Shown piece by piece: positions 46,462 through 56,673 of a DNA stretch of 64,000 nucleotides; positions within the stretch are counted from its first letter, which is position 1, and each line of letters opens with the position of its first letter. A program made the position numbers and the translations under genes. The notes beneath the pieces are model-generated. The model saw only the letters and a program-made list of their open reading frames with translations, did not search any database and was not told where the DNA came from. The stretch comes from Ignelater luminosus (Eukaryota; Arthropoda; Insecta; Coleoptera; Elateridae), in assembly GCA_011009095.1 (NCBI GenBank), contig VTPC01000029.1, forward strand, positions 102,623-166,622, given 5' to 3'.

Positions 46462-46626
46462 TATAGGAATATTTTACACAGGAAAATATCTATGTTTTGT
46501 TTTTCCTGAGACACTCGGTAAAGTGGATTGTTTTGGAACTTCGTTTTGTTTGTATTCAAAATAAAAAGAACTAGAGATAAACATAATTTTTCTTTATTTT
46601 CTTCGAATTGTCACATCAAAAGTAAA

Positions 46627-46902
46627 TTATGTTGCAGGGCACATAGGAGAGAAGTATTGCTGAGATTTTGGATTTTTGCAAATCGGAAGAAATCTTCTCG
46701 GACAGTACGGGCAGTACTTATCAAACCTGCAGTATAATACACCATCGTTTTCACATATACACTCTTTTAATATTTCTGGTAAAAATAAACACTTTCCATA
46801 AAAATAACCTTCATTGTTTAGTTCCCATTTTTCTTGTGCATCATCGAATGTATAAAATTGTGCTAGATTTATAACAGTCGATAACATCAATAACTTAAAC
46901 AT
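46627..46902 (-). CDS. small secreted eight-cysteine protein, copy 1
   Basis: Start chosen at 46902 (MFKLLMLSTVINLAQF), because this gives a standard signal peptide; the frame is open to 46956, but the added residues are polar. The protein has 91 residues. The mature part has eight Cys with spacing C-x9-C-x-C-x7-C-x5-C-x2-C-x7-C-x12-C, including PEILKECICE, YCPYCPRRFLPIC and a final MCPAT. The spacing is identical in copy 2 at 53352. An AATAAA lies about 30 bases after the stop. A secreted, disulfide-stabilised peptide is expected; the framework does not fit Kazal, pacifastin or TIL inhibitors as I know them. Function unknown. It lies directly left of a tandem array broken by a pogo element. 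Confidence 0.65.
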   Translation of the reverse strand: MFKLLMLSTVINLAQFYTFDDAQEKWELNNEGYFYGKCLFLPEILKECICENDGVLYCRFDKYCPYCPRRFLPICKNPKSQQYFSPMCPAT

Positions 46903-46956
46903 ATTTTCTCTACTACAAACTTTGTGTTTAAAAAATCGACTATACAAATCTACCAA

Positions 46957-48088
46957 ACACTAATTGTATAGATCGTAAACACCTCATAAAACATTATTTT
47001 TTTATGGTAGCTTTCATTGCTGTTGATAAATTAGCAATGAGCAATGTTAATTATTGAATAAGTTTTTTAGTAGTGATTTTCCAACAACCTCCCAAAACAG
47101 TAGGCCCGTATAATAATACTTTTTGATACAAAACAAGTCTAGATCGTTTGCCCTAACAGATTTTTTGAATCTTAGAATCATTTTTTTGAGAGTAGAGCCT
47201 TTTTTGAAAATTAATAACAAAATCCTCCAAAACCATTTAAGCGATTAGACCTCTTCGGTTGAGACAGAATATGGTTTTGTAAGAGGTTTGTAAGGTTTGC
47301 AGCAATGCTTGCACAACAAACACGGAAAATCAGAATTTAGATGAACTTTTGAAATGAAGCCTCTCATTTCCTAACTGTGTTGCATTATAACAAATTCTAA
47401 ACATGTTTTTAAAAATGGTATCTCAGACGGTCGCTTCAAGAAAATCAGTGGTTTCATCGCTTCTGAGTATAGAGCTTTCAAGAAATAGAGCAGAAGAACA
47501 GCAGCGCATGACGATCTTAACGGTTGTGGTGGCTAATGCGTGGTGAGTTGCTATCGATGATGACGGTGCTGGTTGAACTGAACAATAAGATGTTGTTGAA
47601 ATGCTTTATTATCTGATGCTTGAGAATTATGTTTTTCGGTATACATCTTCACTATGCAGAAAACTACAAAAAGAACCGTATCGTTACTTAATCTACGAAG
47701 AAATGAACGACTCGAATAAGTCACCGAGTCTCGATAGCAAATCGCTGCGTTGCTAAATTAGTTCAGATAGTGTCTGAGCTTGTTGCTCTACCTCAACATG
47801 GGAGTGAAAGTAAAGCAATAGATGTTGAAGATTCTAGAAATTTCACATTGAATTGATTGCAGTGGCGAAACCTGAGCTTTCTTGGCATTGGATCTGATTC
47901 TCTAATCGTACTAGGCCAGAACTCTTGATTCTTTGGCACAAGTAAAGAATGATGAAATTGAGAGTGCCAGATGTATAAAAGGAACGAGAGGATGGACACC
48001 TGGAAAACTCTGTACAGTGCAGATACACACGCTCGTGATGACTGCGGAAAAACAAAACTGTTTATTAATTGGCGTAGGTTTTAACTGA
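46957..48088. other. upstream region of copy 1, related to 53.7-54.6 kb
   Basis: No gene seen. Phrases such as TCTGAGTATAGAG and TTAGTTCAGATAGTGTCTGAG (47460-47780) recur in diverged form at about 54370-54440, upstream of copy 2. This supports an ancestral duplication unit that includes the upstream region. Confidence 0.45.
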
Positions 48089-48708
48089 TACGGTAAAGTA
48101 CCTAGTAGTTGGAACTGTGCCAGTTATTGGCAGTGCAACGATTAATTGCATTTTATAAAAATTCCTACCAGATATTAGAATTTTTTTGTTGGCGAAGTAC
48201 AGATGGCAGATTTGATGTACTGAAAAAAAGATAGCGATATGCGCATTTTGTAAATGGCGTGTGCTGAATTGAAGTGAAACTACACGTGATTATACAACGT
48301 AAGAATCTTGTCAATTTCATTAGAATGTAGGTATTTTCAAATTTATATTTTATAGGATTTATAATTATAAGGGACTCTTATCTGACATTATTTGATGGCA
48401 TAGGTTATTCAGTAATGTTTTTACACAGAAACTGTCATATTCTTTAAGACAATATTCCTTTTGTTTGAGTGCCGGCTACTAAAACTAAAAGTAAAGTCCG
48501 TTTGAGTTATTGGCAGCATGGCAATAACTGGTGTTTTTATTAAAATCATTTGCCACAGAAGACTGGGAAAGACGTTTTTGATTTTTTTTAAGTTATTTAA
48601 AATGTAAACTCCGTTAAATATTCAAAACAAAATTATGGTTTTTGAATACTATATTTAAAAAGTGTGTTTCTATGAAAAAATATATGTCAAATAAAGACCA
48701 AGTGTTAG

Positions 48709-51138
48709 TTGGAGGTTTACTTTTTATTGCAGGTGAAAACAATGCCTAAAGTGAAGAAAAATTGCAAATATACAAAAACCTACGATGAAGAGAAGCTCCA
48801 GAAGGCTTTAAATGAAATTCAAAGTGGATTACCAAAAATGCAAGCATTAATAAAATACGGGATTCCAAGACAGACTCTTCAATATAGATTAAGCGAAAAA
48901 TTCAAGAAAGCGGGACATGGTCCAGTTTCATATTTGACCAAAGAGGAAGAAAATCTAATAGAAGAATGGATTCTTGAAAGTCACAGAAAAGGATTTCCCA
49001 GAAGACAACAAGACATTCAAGACTCTGTAAAAACATTTCTAGACCAGAATCCACGAAAGACTCCATTTGCTCAAAACACTCCAGGAAGAAATTGGTATAA
49101 GACTTTTTTGAATCGACACCCAACTTGACTAGTACAACACCAGAAACTGTTACCACTGCCAGCAGCAACATTTCAGAGAAAGACATCAGAAGCTGGTTCA
49201 AATCTGTTGAGTCCTACTTAAAAGAAAAAAATTATTTTGACATACTTCTACATCTAGAGAGGGTGTACAACGGGGATGAAACGTGTTTTTTACTGAACCC
49301 AAATGATGATAAAGTTATAGCTCCTCGGGGGTGCTAAAAACATCTATCAAGTCGAACAAGCAATTCCAAAGGCTAATCTCACAGTAATGTTTACGTTTTC
49401 CGCTTCCGGTCATATCACGCCACCAATGGTTATATACCCATATAAGAGACTTCCTTCAAATATCGTAGATAGTGTACCAGATAGTTGGGGAGTTGGAATA
49501 AGTGACAACGGTTGGATGAAGTCCGAGCTCTTCTACGAATATGTATCAAACATATTACACGCCCATCTTGTTAAAAAAGAAGTTGAGTTCCCTACTATCC
49601 TATTTGTTGATGGACACAAAACCCACATGACATATTAACTTAGTACTCTATGTAGTAAACTTAGTATCATTCTTATCGCATTGTACTCTAATGCAACAAG
49701 AATTTTACAACCCGCGGACGTAAGTTGTTTCAAACCTTTAAAAAATGCTTGGAACTCGGCTGTCTTAAACTGGAGACGAAATAACGCTCTAATGCAATTA
49801 ACAAAAGTTCACTTCGCGCCGATTTTAAAAGAAGCAGTAAGTTTTCTTAAAACACCATCAATTTCTAACGGCTTCCGTGCTTGCGGCTTATATCCGTGGA
49901 ATGCTGATAACATTGATTGTTTAAAATGCCTTGGAAAAATTCACCCAAACAGAGAAACTGAGCCGTCCAAGTCTCATATGAAAATTATTAATAACCTAAC
50001 ATATGAAACATTTACTCAAATAGTTGGAGAAAAAAAGCTTAATGAATTAAAAAAAGGAAAGGCAACTAGTGATGAGAATCTTTGTTTGCTTCTTAAGGTA
50101 TTTCAGCACTTCAATAATGTTGAAATCAGTAATACAACTAACGTAGACGAAAATGATGTAAACGAATCAATCATATTAATTGAAAACAGAAACACAGAGA
50201 GAAGTGATAAAGAACACTATACAGAAAAAGAATTGAATGACATGCCTATTGTTTTAAATGACGACAATGATCAAAGAAATGATATTCAACTGGAAATCTC
50301 TTAACGGAATGATAATGAAAATCTTTTGATCCTTTTAGAAGACGATTACGATGATGTACCCGATCTTGCTAATAATAATGATTATGTACCTGATCATGAT
50401 TATAATTATTATATACCTGAGAGTAATGATAAGACTGATTTTCCTATTTTAAATATTTCTAACATTCCTGCAAGTATAAACGTTCTTATAAATTGCTGTG
50501 GTAGTGATGCTGGCAATAATGGTGCCACTTCCGACAATGCTATTAATGAAGGTATCTCCTCTGCTTCTAATAATGCTGTGCAGCTAAGGGATTACTTATT
50601 GTGGCCAAAAACCCCAGAAAGAAAAGGAAAGAAAAACAGTGAAAAGCGTCATTACACAATAACGTCCAGCGGATGGAAAACGACATTTGAAGGTAAATAA
50701 AGAGAAAAACGAGAAAAGGAAAAGAAAAAAGGAGATAATAAAAAGAAAAGAAATGAAAAGGCAGTTGCGAATACTAAAAAGCAACATCGCACAAAGAAAG
50801 GTAAAGAAAAAGCCATCGGAGAACCCATGAAACAATCTCCTACAAGACAACCTCTGACACATGTTCGAAACTTGAGTTCTTTATCTGAAAACCCATCAAC
50901 TTTTAAAAGTTTAGTTCAATCGTCAGCAGTTCAACATAATAAAGAAAATATTGTTTTGCCTCCTAAAAATAACATTGTACGAAACAAAGGTTTGTGTTTT
51001 ATATGCGTTGCAAACATTTCTCTTCTTAATTTTGGAATTCAATGCCAAAAATGTACTAGATTATACCATCTCAAGTGTTTGAGAAGGCATAGTTTATATA
51101 AAGAATATTTTACCTGTAAAGTTTGTATTAATAAATGA
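48709..51138 (+). pseudogene. pogo/Tigger transposase with C-terminal PHD-like finger, decayed
   Basis: The likely start is MPKVKKNCKYTKTYDEEKL (48742). Next come a psq-type helix-turn-helix (ALIKYGIPRQTLQYRLSEK), a CENP-B-like region (GFPRRQQDIQDSVKTFLDQ), then the DDE domain: VYNGDETCFLLNP (first Asp), ILFVDGHKTHMTY (second Asp) and LYSNATRILQPADVSCFKPL (third acidic residue). A Asn/Asp-rich stretch follows, and the end has the pattern CFIC...CQKC...YHLKC...FTCKVC, a zinc-finger of PHD type. Lesions are a frameshift at about 49125, one extra G at about 49330, an in-frame TAA after HMTY (49638), a stop at about 50304 and another after FEGK at 50700. A few mutations would explain all of them, so the copy is old but not ancient. 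Confidence 0.75.
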
Positions 51139-51213
51139 ACTTCAATAAATTTCTTATAAAGTTGTATGTACCTACTTTCATCAACTTTAGTGTTTCTTTC
51201 GCAAAACCAAGTA

Positions 51214-52478
51214 CGAGGGTGGTCTGAAAAGTTTCCGACCTCAACGTGAAGATGGCAGCACTCGTAAATAAAAGCTACTGAATTTCGTTGTTCATCTGTT
51301 GACAGTTACTCACCAAAGTTTCAGCCATTTTGGACGCACAGTTTCTATGTAACAGTCGTTTGAGTGAGTTGATGTGAGTTTTTTTGTGAAAATGAATAAA
51401 ATCGAGTATCGAGCTGTCATTAAATATTTGTTTTTGAAAGGCAATACGCCTTCGCAAATAAAAGATGAGTTGGATTCTGTGTATGGGGACTCTGCACCAT
51501 CATTTACCACAGTGAAATTTTGGGCTGCTGAATTTAAACGTGGCCGTAAGAGCTTGGGAGACGATGAACGTTCGGGACGTCCAAAAACTGCAACTACCGA
51601 CGAAAACATCGCCAAAGTTTCACCAAATGGTGCTAGACGACCGCCGAATTAAAGTGAGAGAGATAGCAGAGGTTATGAACATGTCAAAAGAACGTGTTTG
51701 TCACATATTAAATCAACATTTAGGCATGAGAAAGCTGTCCGCGCGTTGGGTGCCGCGTTTGCTTACGTTAGACCAAAAACGTGTTCGAATGAATATTTCC
51801 AACGCTCTTTTGGCGCAGTTTAGGCAAAATAAATCCGAGTTTTGGCGCCGATTAATTACTGTAGATGAAACTTGGATACACCATTATACACCCGAAACAC
51901 AAATACAGTCCAAACAATAGACTGCAAAGGGGAAACCGGCTCCAAAAATAGCAAAAACTGTTTTTTCGGCTGGGAAAGTGATGGCGACTGTTTTTTGGGA
52001 TAGTCATGGAGTTATTTTAATCGATTATCTTCAAAAAGGAAAAACCATTACAGGAGCATACTATGCATCATTACTTGACAAGCTGAAGGCAGAACTTGCG
52101 AAAAAACGGCCACATTTGCAGAAAAAAAAATCCTGTTTCACCAAGACAACACCGTCTCAGCGGTTGCCATGGCGAAAATCCACGAATTACGGTTTGAACT
52201 GCTTGACCATCCGCCTCCAGCGACTTCTTTTTGTTCCCTCATCTAAAAATTGCGCTCGGAGGACAAAGATTTTCGTCAAATGAAGAGGCAATCACCTTCG
52301 TGAACAATTATTTTGCAGAGAAAAATGCCGAGTACTATTTGGATGGGTTACAGAGATGGGAGCATCGCTGGGAGAAGTGTGTAGAGTTACAAGGAGACTA
52401 TGTTAAAAAATAAAAAAAAATTTTCAGAAAAAATGTCTTGTATCTTTGTTAGGTCGGAAACTTTTCAGACCACCCTCG
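51214..52478 (+). mobile_element. second mariner, 1265 bp, nested in the pogo element
   Basis: The terminal inverted repeats CGAGGGTGGTCTGAAAAGTT...CCGACCT (28 bp, perfect by eye) at 51214-51241 and 52451-52478 are flanked by TA on each side. The ends differ from those of the mariner at 23844, so this is another subfamily. Confidence 0.88.
51392..52413 (+). pseudogene. mariner transposase, inactivated
   Basis: Starts MNKIEYRAVIKYLFLKGNT; the helix-turn-helix (TVKFWAAEFKRGRKS) and WVPRLLT linker are followed by TVDETWIHHY (first Asp). Lesions: a frameshift at about 51625 (the downstream frame resumes as MVLDDRRIKVREIAEVM); a TAG at 51918 where the family has Trp after SKQ; a frameshift at about 52130 (the other frame reads FHQDNTVSAVAM, the second Asp); and a small deletion that removes the usual YSPDLAP before SDFFLFPHLK, the third Asp region. 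The last 40 residues are again in one frame, ending GDYVKK. Dead copy. Confidence 0.85.
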
Positions 52479-52777
52479 TAAATCACTCAGTTTTAAATAA
52501 ATAATAATAAGAACATGTGCCAATAACTACTATAATTTGCATGCCAATGGCTACAGAACAGTGCTAATAACTAATGCAATTGCTGTTTTGCAAAATACGA
52601 CGCTTTCAATAAAAATCTATTGTAATTTATATCGATTTAATTACAGATCATTAAAGTATAATCTCTGACGCAAATTCTACATCAATTTTTATAGTGCTCA
52701 GCCAATTTGTTTCTGAAATATTGATTTTTGAATCACACAATTTGCTTAAAGTGCCAATAACTGGATGCTTTACCCTA

Positions 52778-53351
52778 TCTCGCAAAAGGTCTGGAGGTCC
52801 AACTGTGAGAATTTAGGATTTAGGTGCAGTATTCAGATCTTGACTGATGTCGTTGATATTACAAAGAACACTGGGATTAAAAAGGTCGTCTAGATGTTGG
52901 TCGACAAAGAAGTTTACATTTTCCTGGTATTCTATAACTCTGATCGCTATGCGTAAGGTGATATTGTAAATTTTTGTTTTGACTATTTAGGATACGGAAC
53001 GTTTCCTGAGATTTATTTTCAATAGTACAGTGCACTTTACATTCTTTTTTTTCATTCATTTCATTAATTTTTTGTTTTTATTGTAAACTTACCTTTTTTC
53101 AGTACTCACCTCTTCTTTTTGTTTTTCATTTATAGGTTTTTATTAGATGTACGTATATGTTTAGGTTTATGCTTATAGTTCCATTTTGCAATCCATAATG
53201 TTTTGCTGTTGGTTTCTTAGTTTTACGTATTTAAACAACACTGGATATTACTTACCATTAGAAACAAAGTAAACTTAAAGAAAGCAATAGACAGAATAGA
53301 TTATAAATATCTGATATACATTTTATTTAATATTATTTATATAAAGCATTA
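52778..53351. other. downstream part of eight-cysteine unit 2
   Basis: No gene. The sequence is recognisably related to 55200-56390 (for example GATGTCGTTGATATTACAAA against GATGTCATCGTTGGCGTCGC, and matching CTTACCTTTT segments at 53090 and 56096), showing it is part of a tandem duplication. The minus-strand sense at about 52830-52895 and 55240-55310 gives FNPSVLCNINDISQDLN and FNPNVLRDANDDIRQDIN, a related short open stretch of unknown origin. Confidence 0.45.
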
Positions 53352-53651
53352 TTAACTCAATGGGCAAATGGGATCCACAATCTCAGATCTCCTCTTATTC
53401 GTACAGACTGGAAGAAGTCTTTTTGGGCAAGATGGACAATGCTTAATGTATTTGCAATATGCCATTAAATCGTCTGGACATACACATTCCTTTAACATTT
53501 CTGGTGAATCTAAGCAAATACCCGGAGTCATGCCTTCATTAGTTTCATCGAAGTTAATTCGAGTACTCAAGGGAATAGGAGGGCGACGGTACGATGTGCG
53601 ATATGCGAAACTTGCTGAACACATCACAGATAAAATAAAAAACTCAAGCAT
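53352..53651 (-). CDS. small secreted eight-cysteine protein, copy 2
   Basis: 99 residues. MLEFFILSVMCSASFAYR is a clear signal peptide with likely cleavage after SFA. The mature chain starts with a basic, Pro-rich stretch (RTSYRRPPIPLSTR), then an acidic NFDETNEG, then eight Cys spaced C-x9-C-x-C-x7-C-x5-C-x2-C-x7-C-x12-C (SPEMLKECVCPDD, HCPSCPKRLLPVC, ICPLS). The spacing is the same as in copy 1, and motif residues PE-LKEC, CP-CP, LP-C and CP near the end are shared, although the N-terminal parts differ. AATAAA follows the stop by about 25 bases, and a TATAAATA lies about 110 bases upstream of the start. Role unknown; secreted effector, defence or inhibitor functions are all possible. Confidence 0.7.
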   Translation of the reverse strand: MLEFFILSVMCSASFAYRTSYRRPPIPLSTRINFDETNEGMTPGICLDSPEMLKECVCPDDLMAYCKYIKHCPSCPKRLLPVCTNKRRSEIVDPICPLS

Positions 53652-53758
53652 AGTATCTAAGCTGCACTGAAATTACAAATTTAAGCTGAAAACCTAAATT
53701 ATTATGAGTACAGAAGACTTGTTCATAGAAAAACAAATAAAGTGTGTAATAAAGACGT

Positions 53759-53766
53759 ATTTATAG
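53759..53766 (-). promoter_or_regulatory. candidate TATA box of copy 2
   Basis: TATAAATA on the minus strand, about 110 bases before the start codon of the gene at 53352-53651. A related TATATAAAC-like patch lies at the equivalent place upstream of the third copy (about 56790). Confidence 0.35.
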
Positions 53767-54870
53767 CACTTATAAATACTAAACAATCACAAAAGTTTGT
53801 AGCTATAATAATTTTTTACAGTATAGCAATTAACAAATAATTTGTTTGATATTTTTGTAAACAATTTTTTAACAAGCGTAATCTAAATTGCGCATTGTTC
53901 TGAAACTTCAAAGCTATTTTTAAACAATAATTGGAAGGTGAAAGATATCTGCTTTTACTAGAATTACACCCAGAAAATTAATCGAGAATAGATTGTATAG
54001 ACCACTATAATTAATACTTAAGTTAATTTTAAAATACACAAATCTTCTGATTAACACCAAAAACATTATTTTCAATTTTCTTACGTTCTAACCTGTTGTA
54101 ATTTATACCGTCAGAAATATACGTACAATGTCTTATTTTAACAAAATTAATTTCCAGTTTCCATTAGTCCAAAGTCATAAACGCACTATATCTTTTGAAA
54201 TACTCTATAATGCTCTACAAAACAAGTTTAAAGTACTTGCTTCAACAGAATTTCCGTGTCTTAAAAACTTGTTTCTTTGAGATTTGAGGATCTTTAATTA
54301 ACAGTGTGGTGGCAAAAATCGTGAATAAACACTCAAGCAGTGTATTACGGCCGCCATATATAACAGCCTAGAATATTGCCTCTGAGTATAGAGAGCAACC
54401 CTAAATTAGGTTCAGATAGTACTTCAGTATCTAAGTGTGGTGTTGAAGATAAAGGCATCATAGATCGGATGTTTTCGTTTTGGTCTGATTGGTGTGGCAA
54501 AAAACACAACCCTTTGGTGATTGGCTCTGATTCTTGACCTTGGAAATTCTGTTTCCGATAATCCTAGTTCGAACGCCTAAGTTTCTAATCTTTTGGAAAA
54601 CGTGCGGAATAATATCCCCGCGCGTAAAGCAATGTTATCGGAAAAATGAAACTCACAATAGAAGACGACCAAAATGAGCAAAAACTGTTATCAGTCATAC
54701 AAAAGAAAGGAGAGATTTTCGTCGTACCAGACTTTATTAAAAACTTGCTTAATATTAAGAAATGTGACTCTTGAGTAGCGTTTAGAATTCAGAGTTACTG
54801 TAACATAGATATCCAGGCGAAAAATAGGACCTGCTCAAATGAAAGCCAAACTAATATAGTGGTCAGGTAC
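53767..54870. other. upstream region of copy 2
   Basis: No gene supported. Parts resemble 46957-48088 and 56700-57200, as expected for diverged tandem units. Confidence 0.4.
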
Positions 54871-54874
54871 GAAG

Positions 54875-55000
54875 ACGTTGCTTCAAGACATTTTTTTATT
54901 CTATTGACTATGATTTCTCAAAGACCTTTTTGACGACATTTAAGAGGGCAATAGGTCTGAAAAAAGTTTGTTCAGTAAGGAACTTTCAAGGTTCCCGTAC
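54875..55000 (-). pseudogene. non-LTR retrotransposon reverse-transcriptase scrap
   Basis: The minus strand reads FFRPIALLNVVKKVFEKS, then after a shift VNRIKK. This is the motif of LINE-type reverse transcriptases (YRPISLLxxxxKxFExxxxxRI). Only this segment is recognisable; surrounding frames are full of stops. An old, 5'-truncated LINE insertion is the simplest reading. Confidence 0.45.
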
Positions 55001-56389
55001 CTCGACAACTAGCTATCACTACACGGTAGTGAGAAAATAATTACAAGCGAGGCATCAGTTAATGATTTGAATGAGAAGGCAGGTAGCAAGTGGGGGCAGG
55101 TGACAGAGTGCTTTTCTAGTTAGGAAATCATTCCCTGGGCAGTTTTTTGTAGGCTGTTGATTTGACTATTTGCTGATTAAGAGTTCGAATTAATCATTTC
55201 TGGCAGCGACTCTGGATGGTCTTCTAGGGAACTTGGAACTTGAGGGAGCGTTTATGTCTTGACGGATGTCATCGTTGGCGTCGCGGAGAACGTTGGGGTT
55301 GAAAAGGGGGCATTTCGGATATTGGTGTGGAAACTATTATGAAAAAAATTCCTGATACGCTCTACTTTTTTCTGGAGAATCGGGAATTGGTATGTGCCTA
55401 TAGTCTTTTTTTGGTTAAAAACATGGAATTTGTTTTGAATACAACAGTGATCTGATGAATTGTAAAATTACGTTAGGATTTGTAGAAGGTTATCTTCAAT
55501 ATGGGCTTGGATTTTTTTCCAGCGGTCGGTGCCTTAATGTTGGTACGGAAAATGTTGCCTGCATTAACTGCAAACATTTAATGTTATTCACCTTTGTTTT
55601 TTCTTTAGTTGACCATTCTTTTTCTTTTGATTCCGTTACTTCTTTTGCAATTATCTTCTCAAGTTTTTTTATATTGTATTATTTTGACAACCCATTATGA
55701 TTCCTATAAATTTGATAACTGCTTCTCACATAGAACAGAACAGATTGTATTTGATTGTATTATAATCTTTAAAAAGGAATTATTCTACTGCAATAGGTTT
55801 TTTGTCAGATTTTAAATTCAACTAAATTTATTAACCCTAATTAAAAGGTTTATTAAAACATATTTGTTTAAATTGGTTAAACTGAGAAGATTTCATTAAA
55901 GTGAACTTATGTATCTACCACAGTTGTTGCTCTTAGACTACATTCGGCACGTCTGTACTGGCGCTCTTTACCTGCATTCTTCCATGTTATTTAATTAAAG
56001 TAAGTGAGGAGCTCTTGAAGGTATTTTTTGTTTATTTTTAATAGTGCAGCGTACCTTACATTCTTTTTCCCATCTATTTTACTTTTTGTGTAGACTTACC
56101 TTTTAATGTTACTCATTTACTAGTATGTCCTGTGTTTGCTACAGCTTTTTCTTGTGCGCATTTCTTTTTTTGATTTTCACTTATGGGTTTGTATTTGATG
56201 TACTCGTATATGTCTATGCTTCTAGCTTTATTTTCCAAATTTATTGCGTAGTAATGCACTTCAAAGCGCTTTGCTATCAATGTTTTACTTTTACGTGTTT
56301 AAATAACAGTGAATATTACTTACCACCGAGATTAAAAAATAGCTAGATGAAAACAATATACAGAACGGATCAGAAATATCTAATATACT
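55001..56389. other. downstream part of eight-cysteine unit 3
   Basis: No gene supported. It is related in patches to 52800-53350, with an expansion in the middle (about 55350-56000). Confidence 0.4.
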
Positions 56390-56394
56390 ACGAT

Positions 56395-56673
56395 GGGCAA
56401 GCGGGAGGTACTAACTGAGATGTCTACAGATTCTTACAAAATGGAAAAAAATTTCTAGGTTAGATGTGCATTTGTGCATTCTTTCATATATTTGGAATAC
56501 CTTACCAAGTCGTTTAGACATACACAGTCTTCGAATATTGTCGAATATCTACACTTACTTGGCAAAATACCTACATATTCATCGAAGTTAAATCTAGTAA
56601 ACGGGAGAGGAGAACCAGGATGACGTGCTAAGCTTATTTAGAATATCCCAGATAAAATAAAAAACGTAAGCAT
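56395..56673 (-). pseudogene. eight-cysteine secreted protein, copy 3, broken
   Basis: The minus strand starts MLTFFILSGIF, a signal-peptide core like that of copy 2, but a TAA follows at once. The frame then continues ISLARHPGSPLPFTRFNFDE, YVGILPSKC and TIFEDCVCLNDLVRYSKYMK before EC, another stop and loss of the CP-CP motif. The first three cysteines are recognisable; the fourth is Ser (YS where the others have YC). Flanking DNA on both sides matches the flanks of copy 2. A clear pseudogene of the same family. Confidence 0.65.

Larger units (their letters stand above)
48091..52775 (+). mobile_element. pogo/Tigger element, 4.7 kb, with a nested mariner
   Basis: The ends CGGTAAAGTACC (left) and GGTAAAGCATCCAGTTATTG (complement of the right) are imperfect inverted repeats, flanked by TA at 48089-48090 and 52776-52777. 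TGCCAATAAC/GTTATTGGCA motifs recur near both ends (about 48117, 48505, 48525, 52515, 52565, 52750) and look like transposase binding sites. The transposase gene is at 48709-51138, and a mariner has inserted downstream of it. The insertion splits a unit of the eight-cysteine array. Confidence 0.75.
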
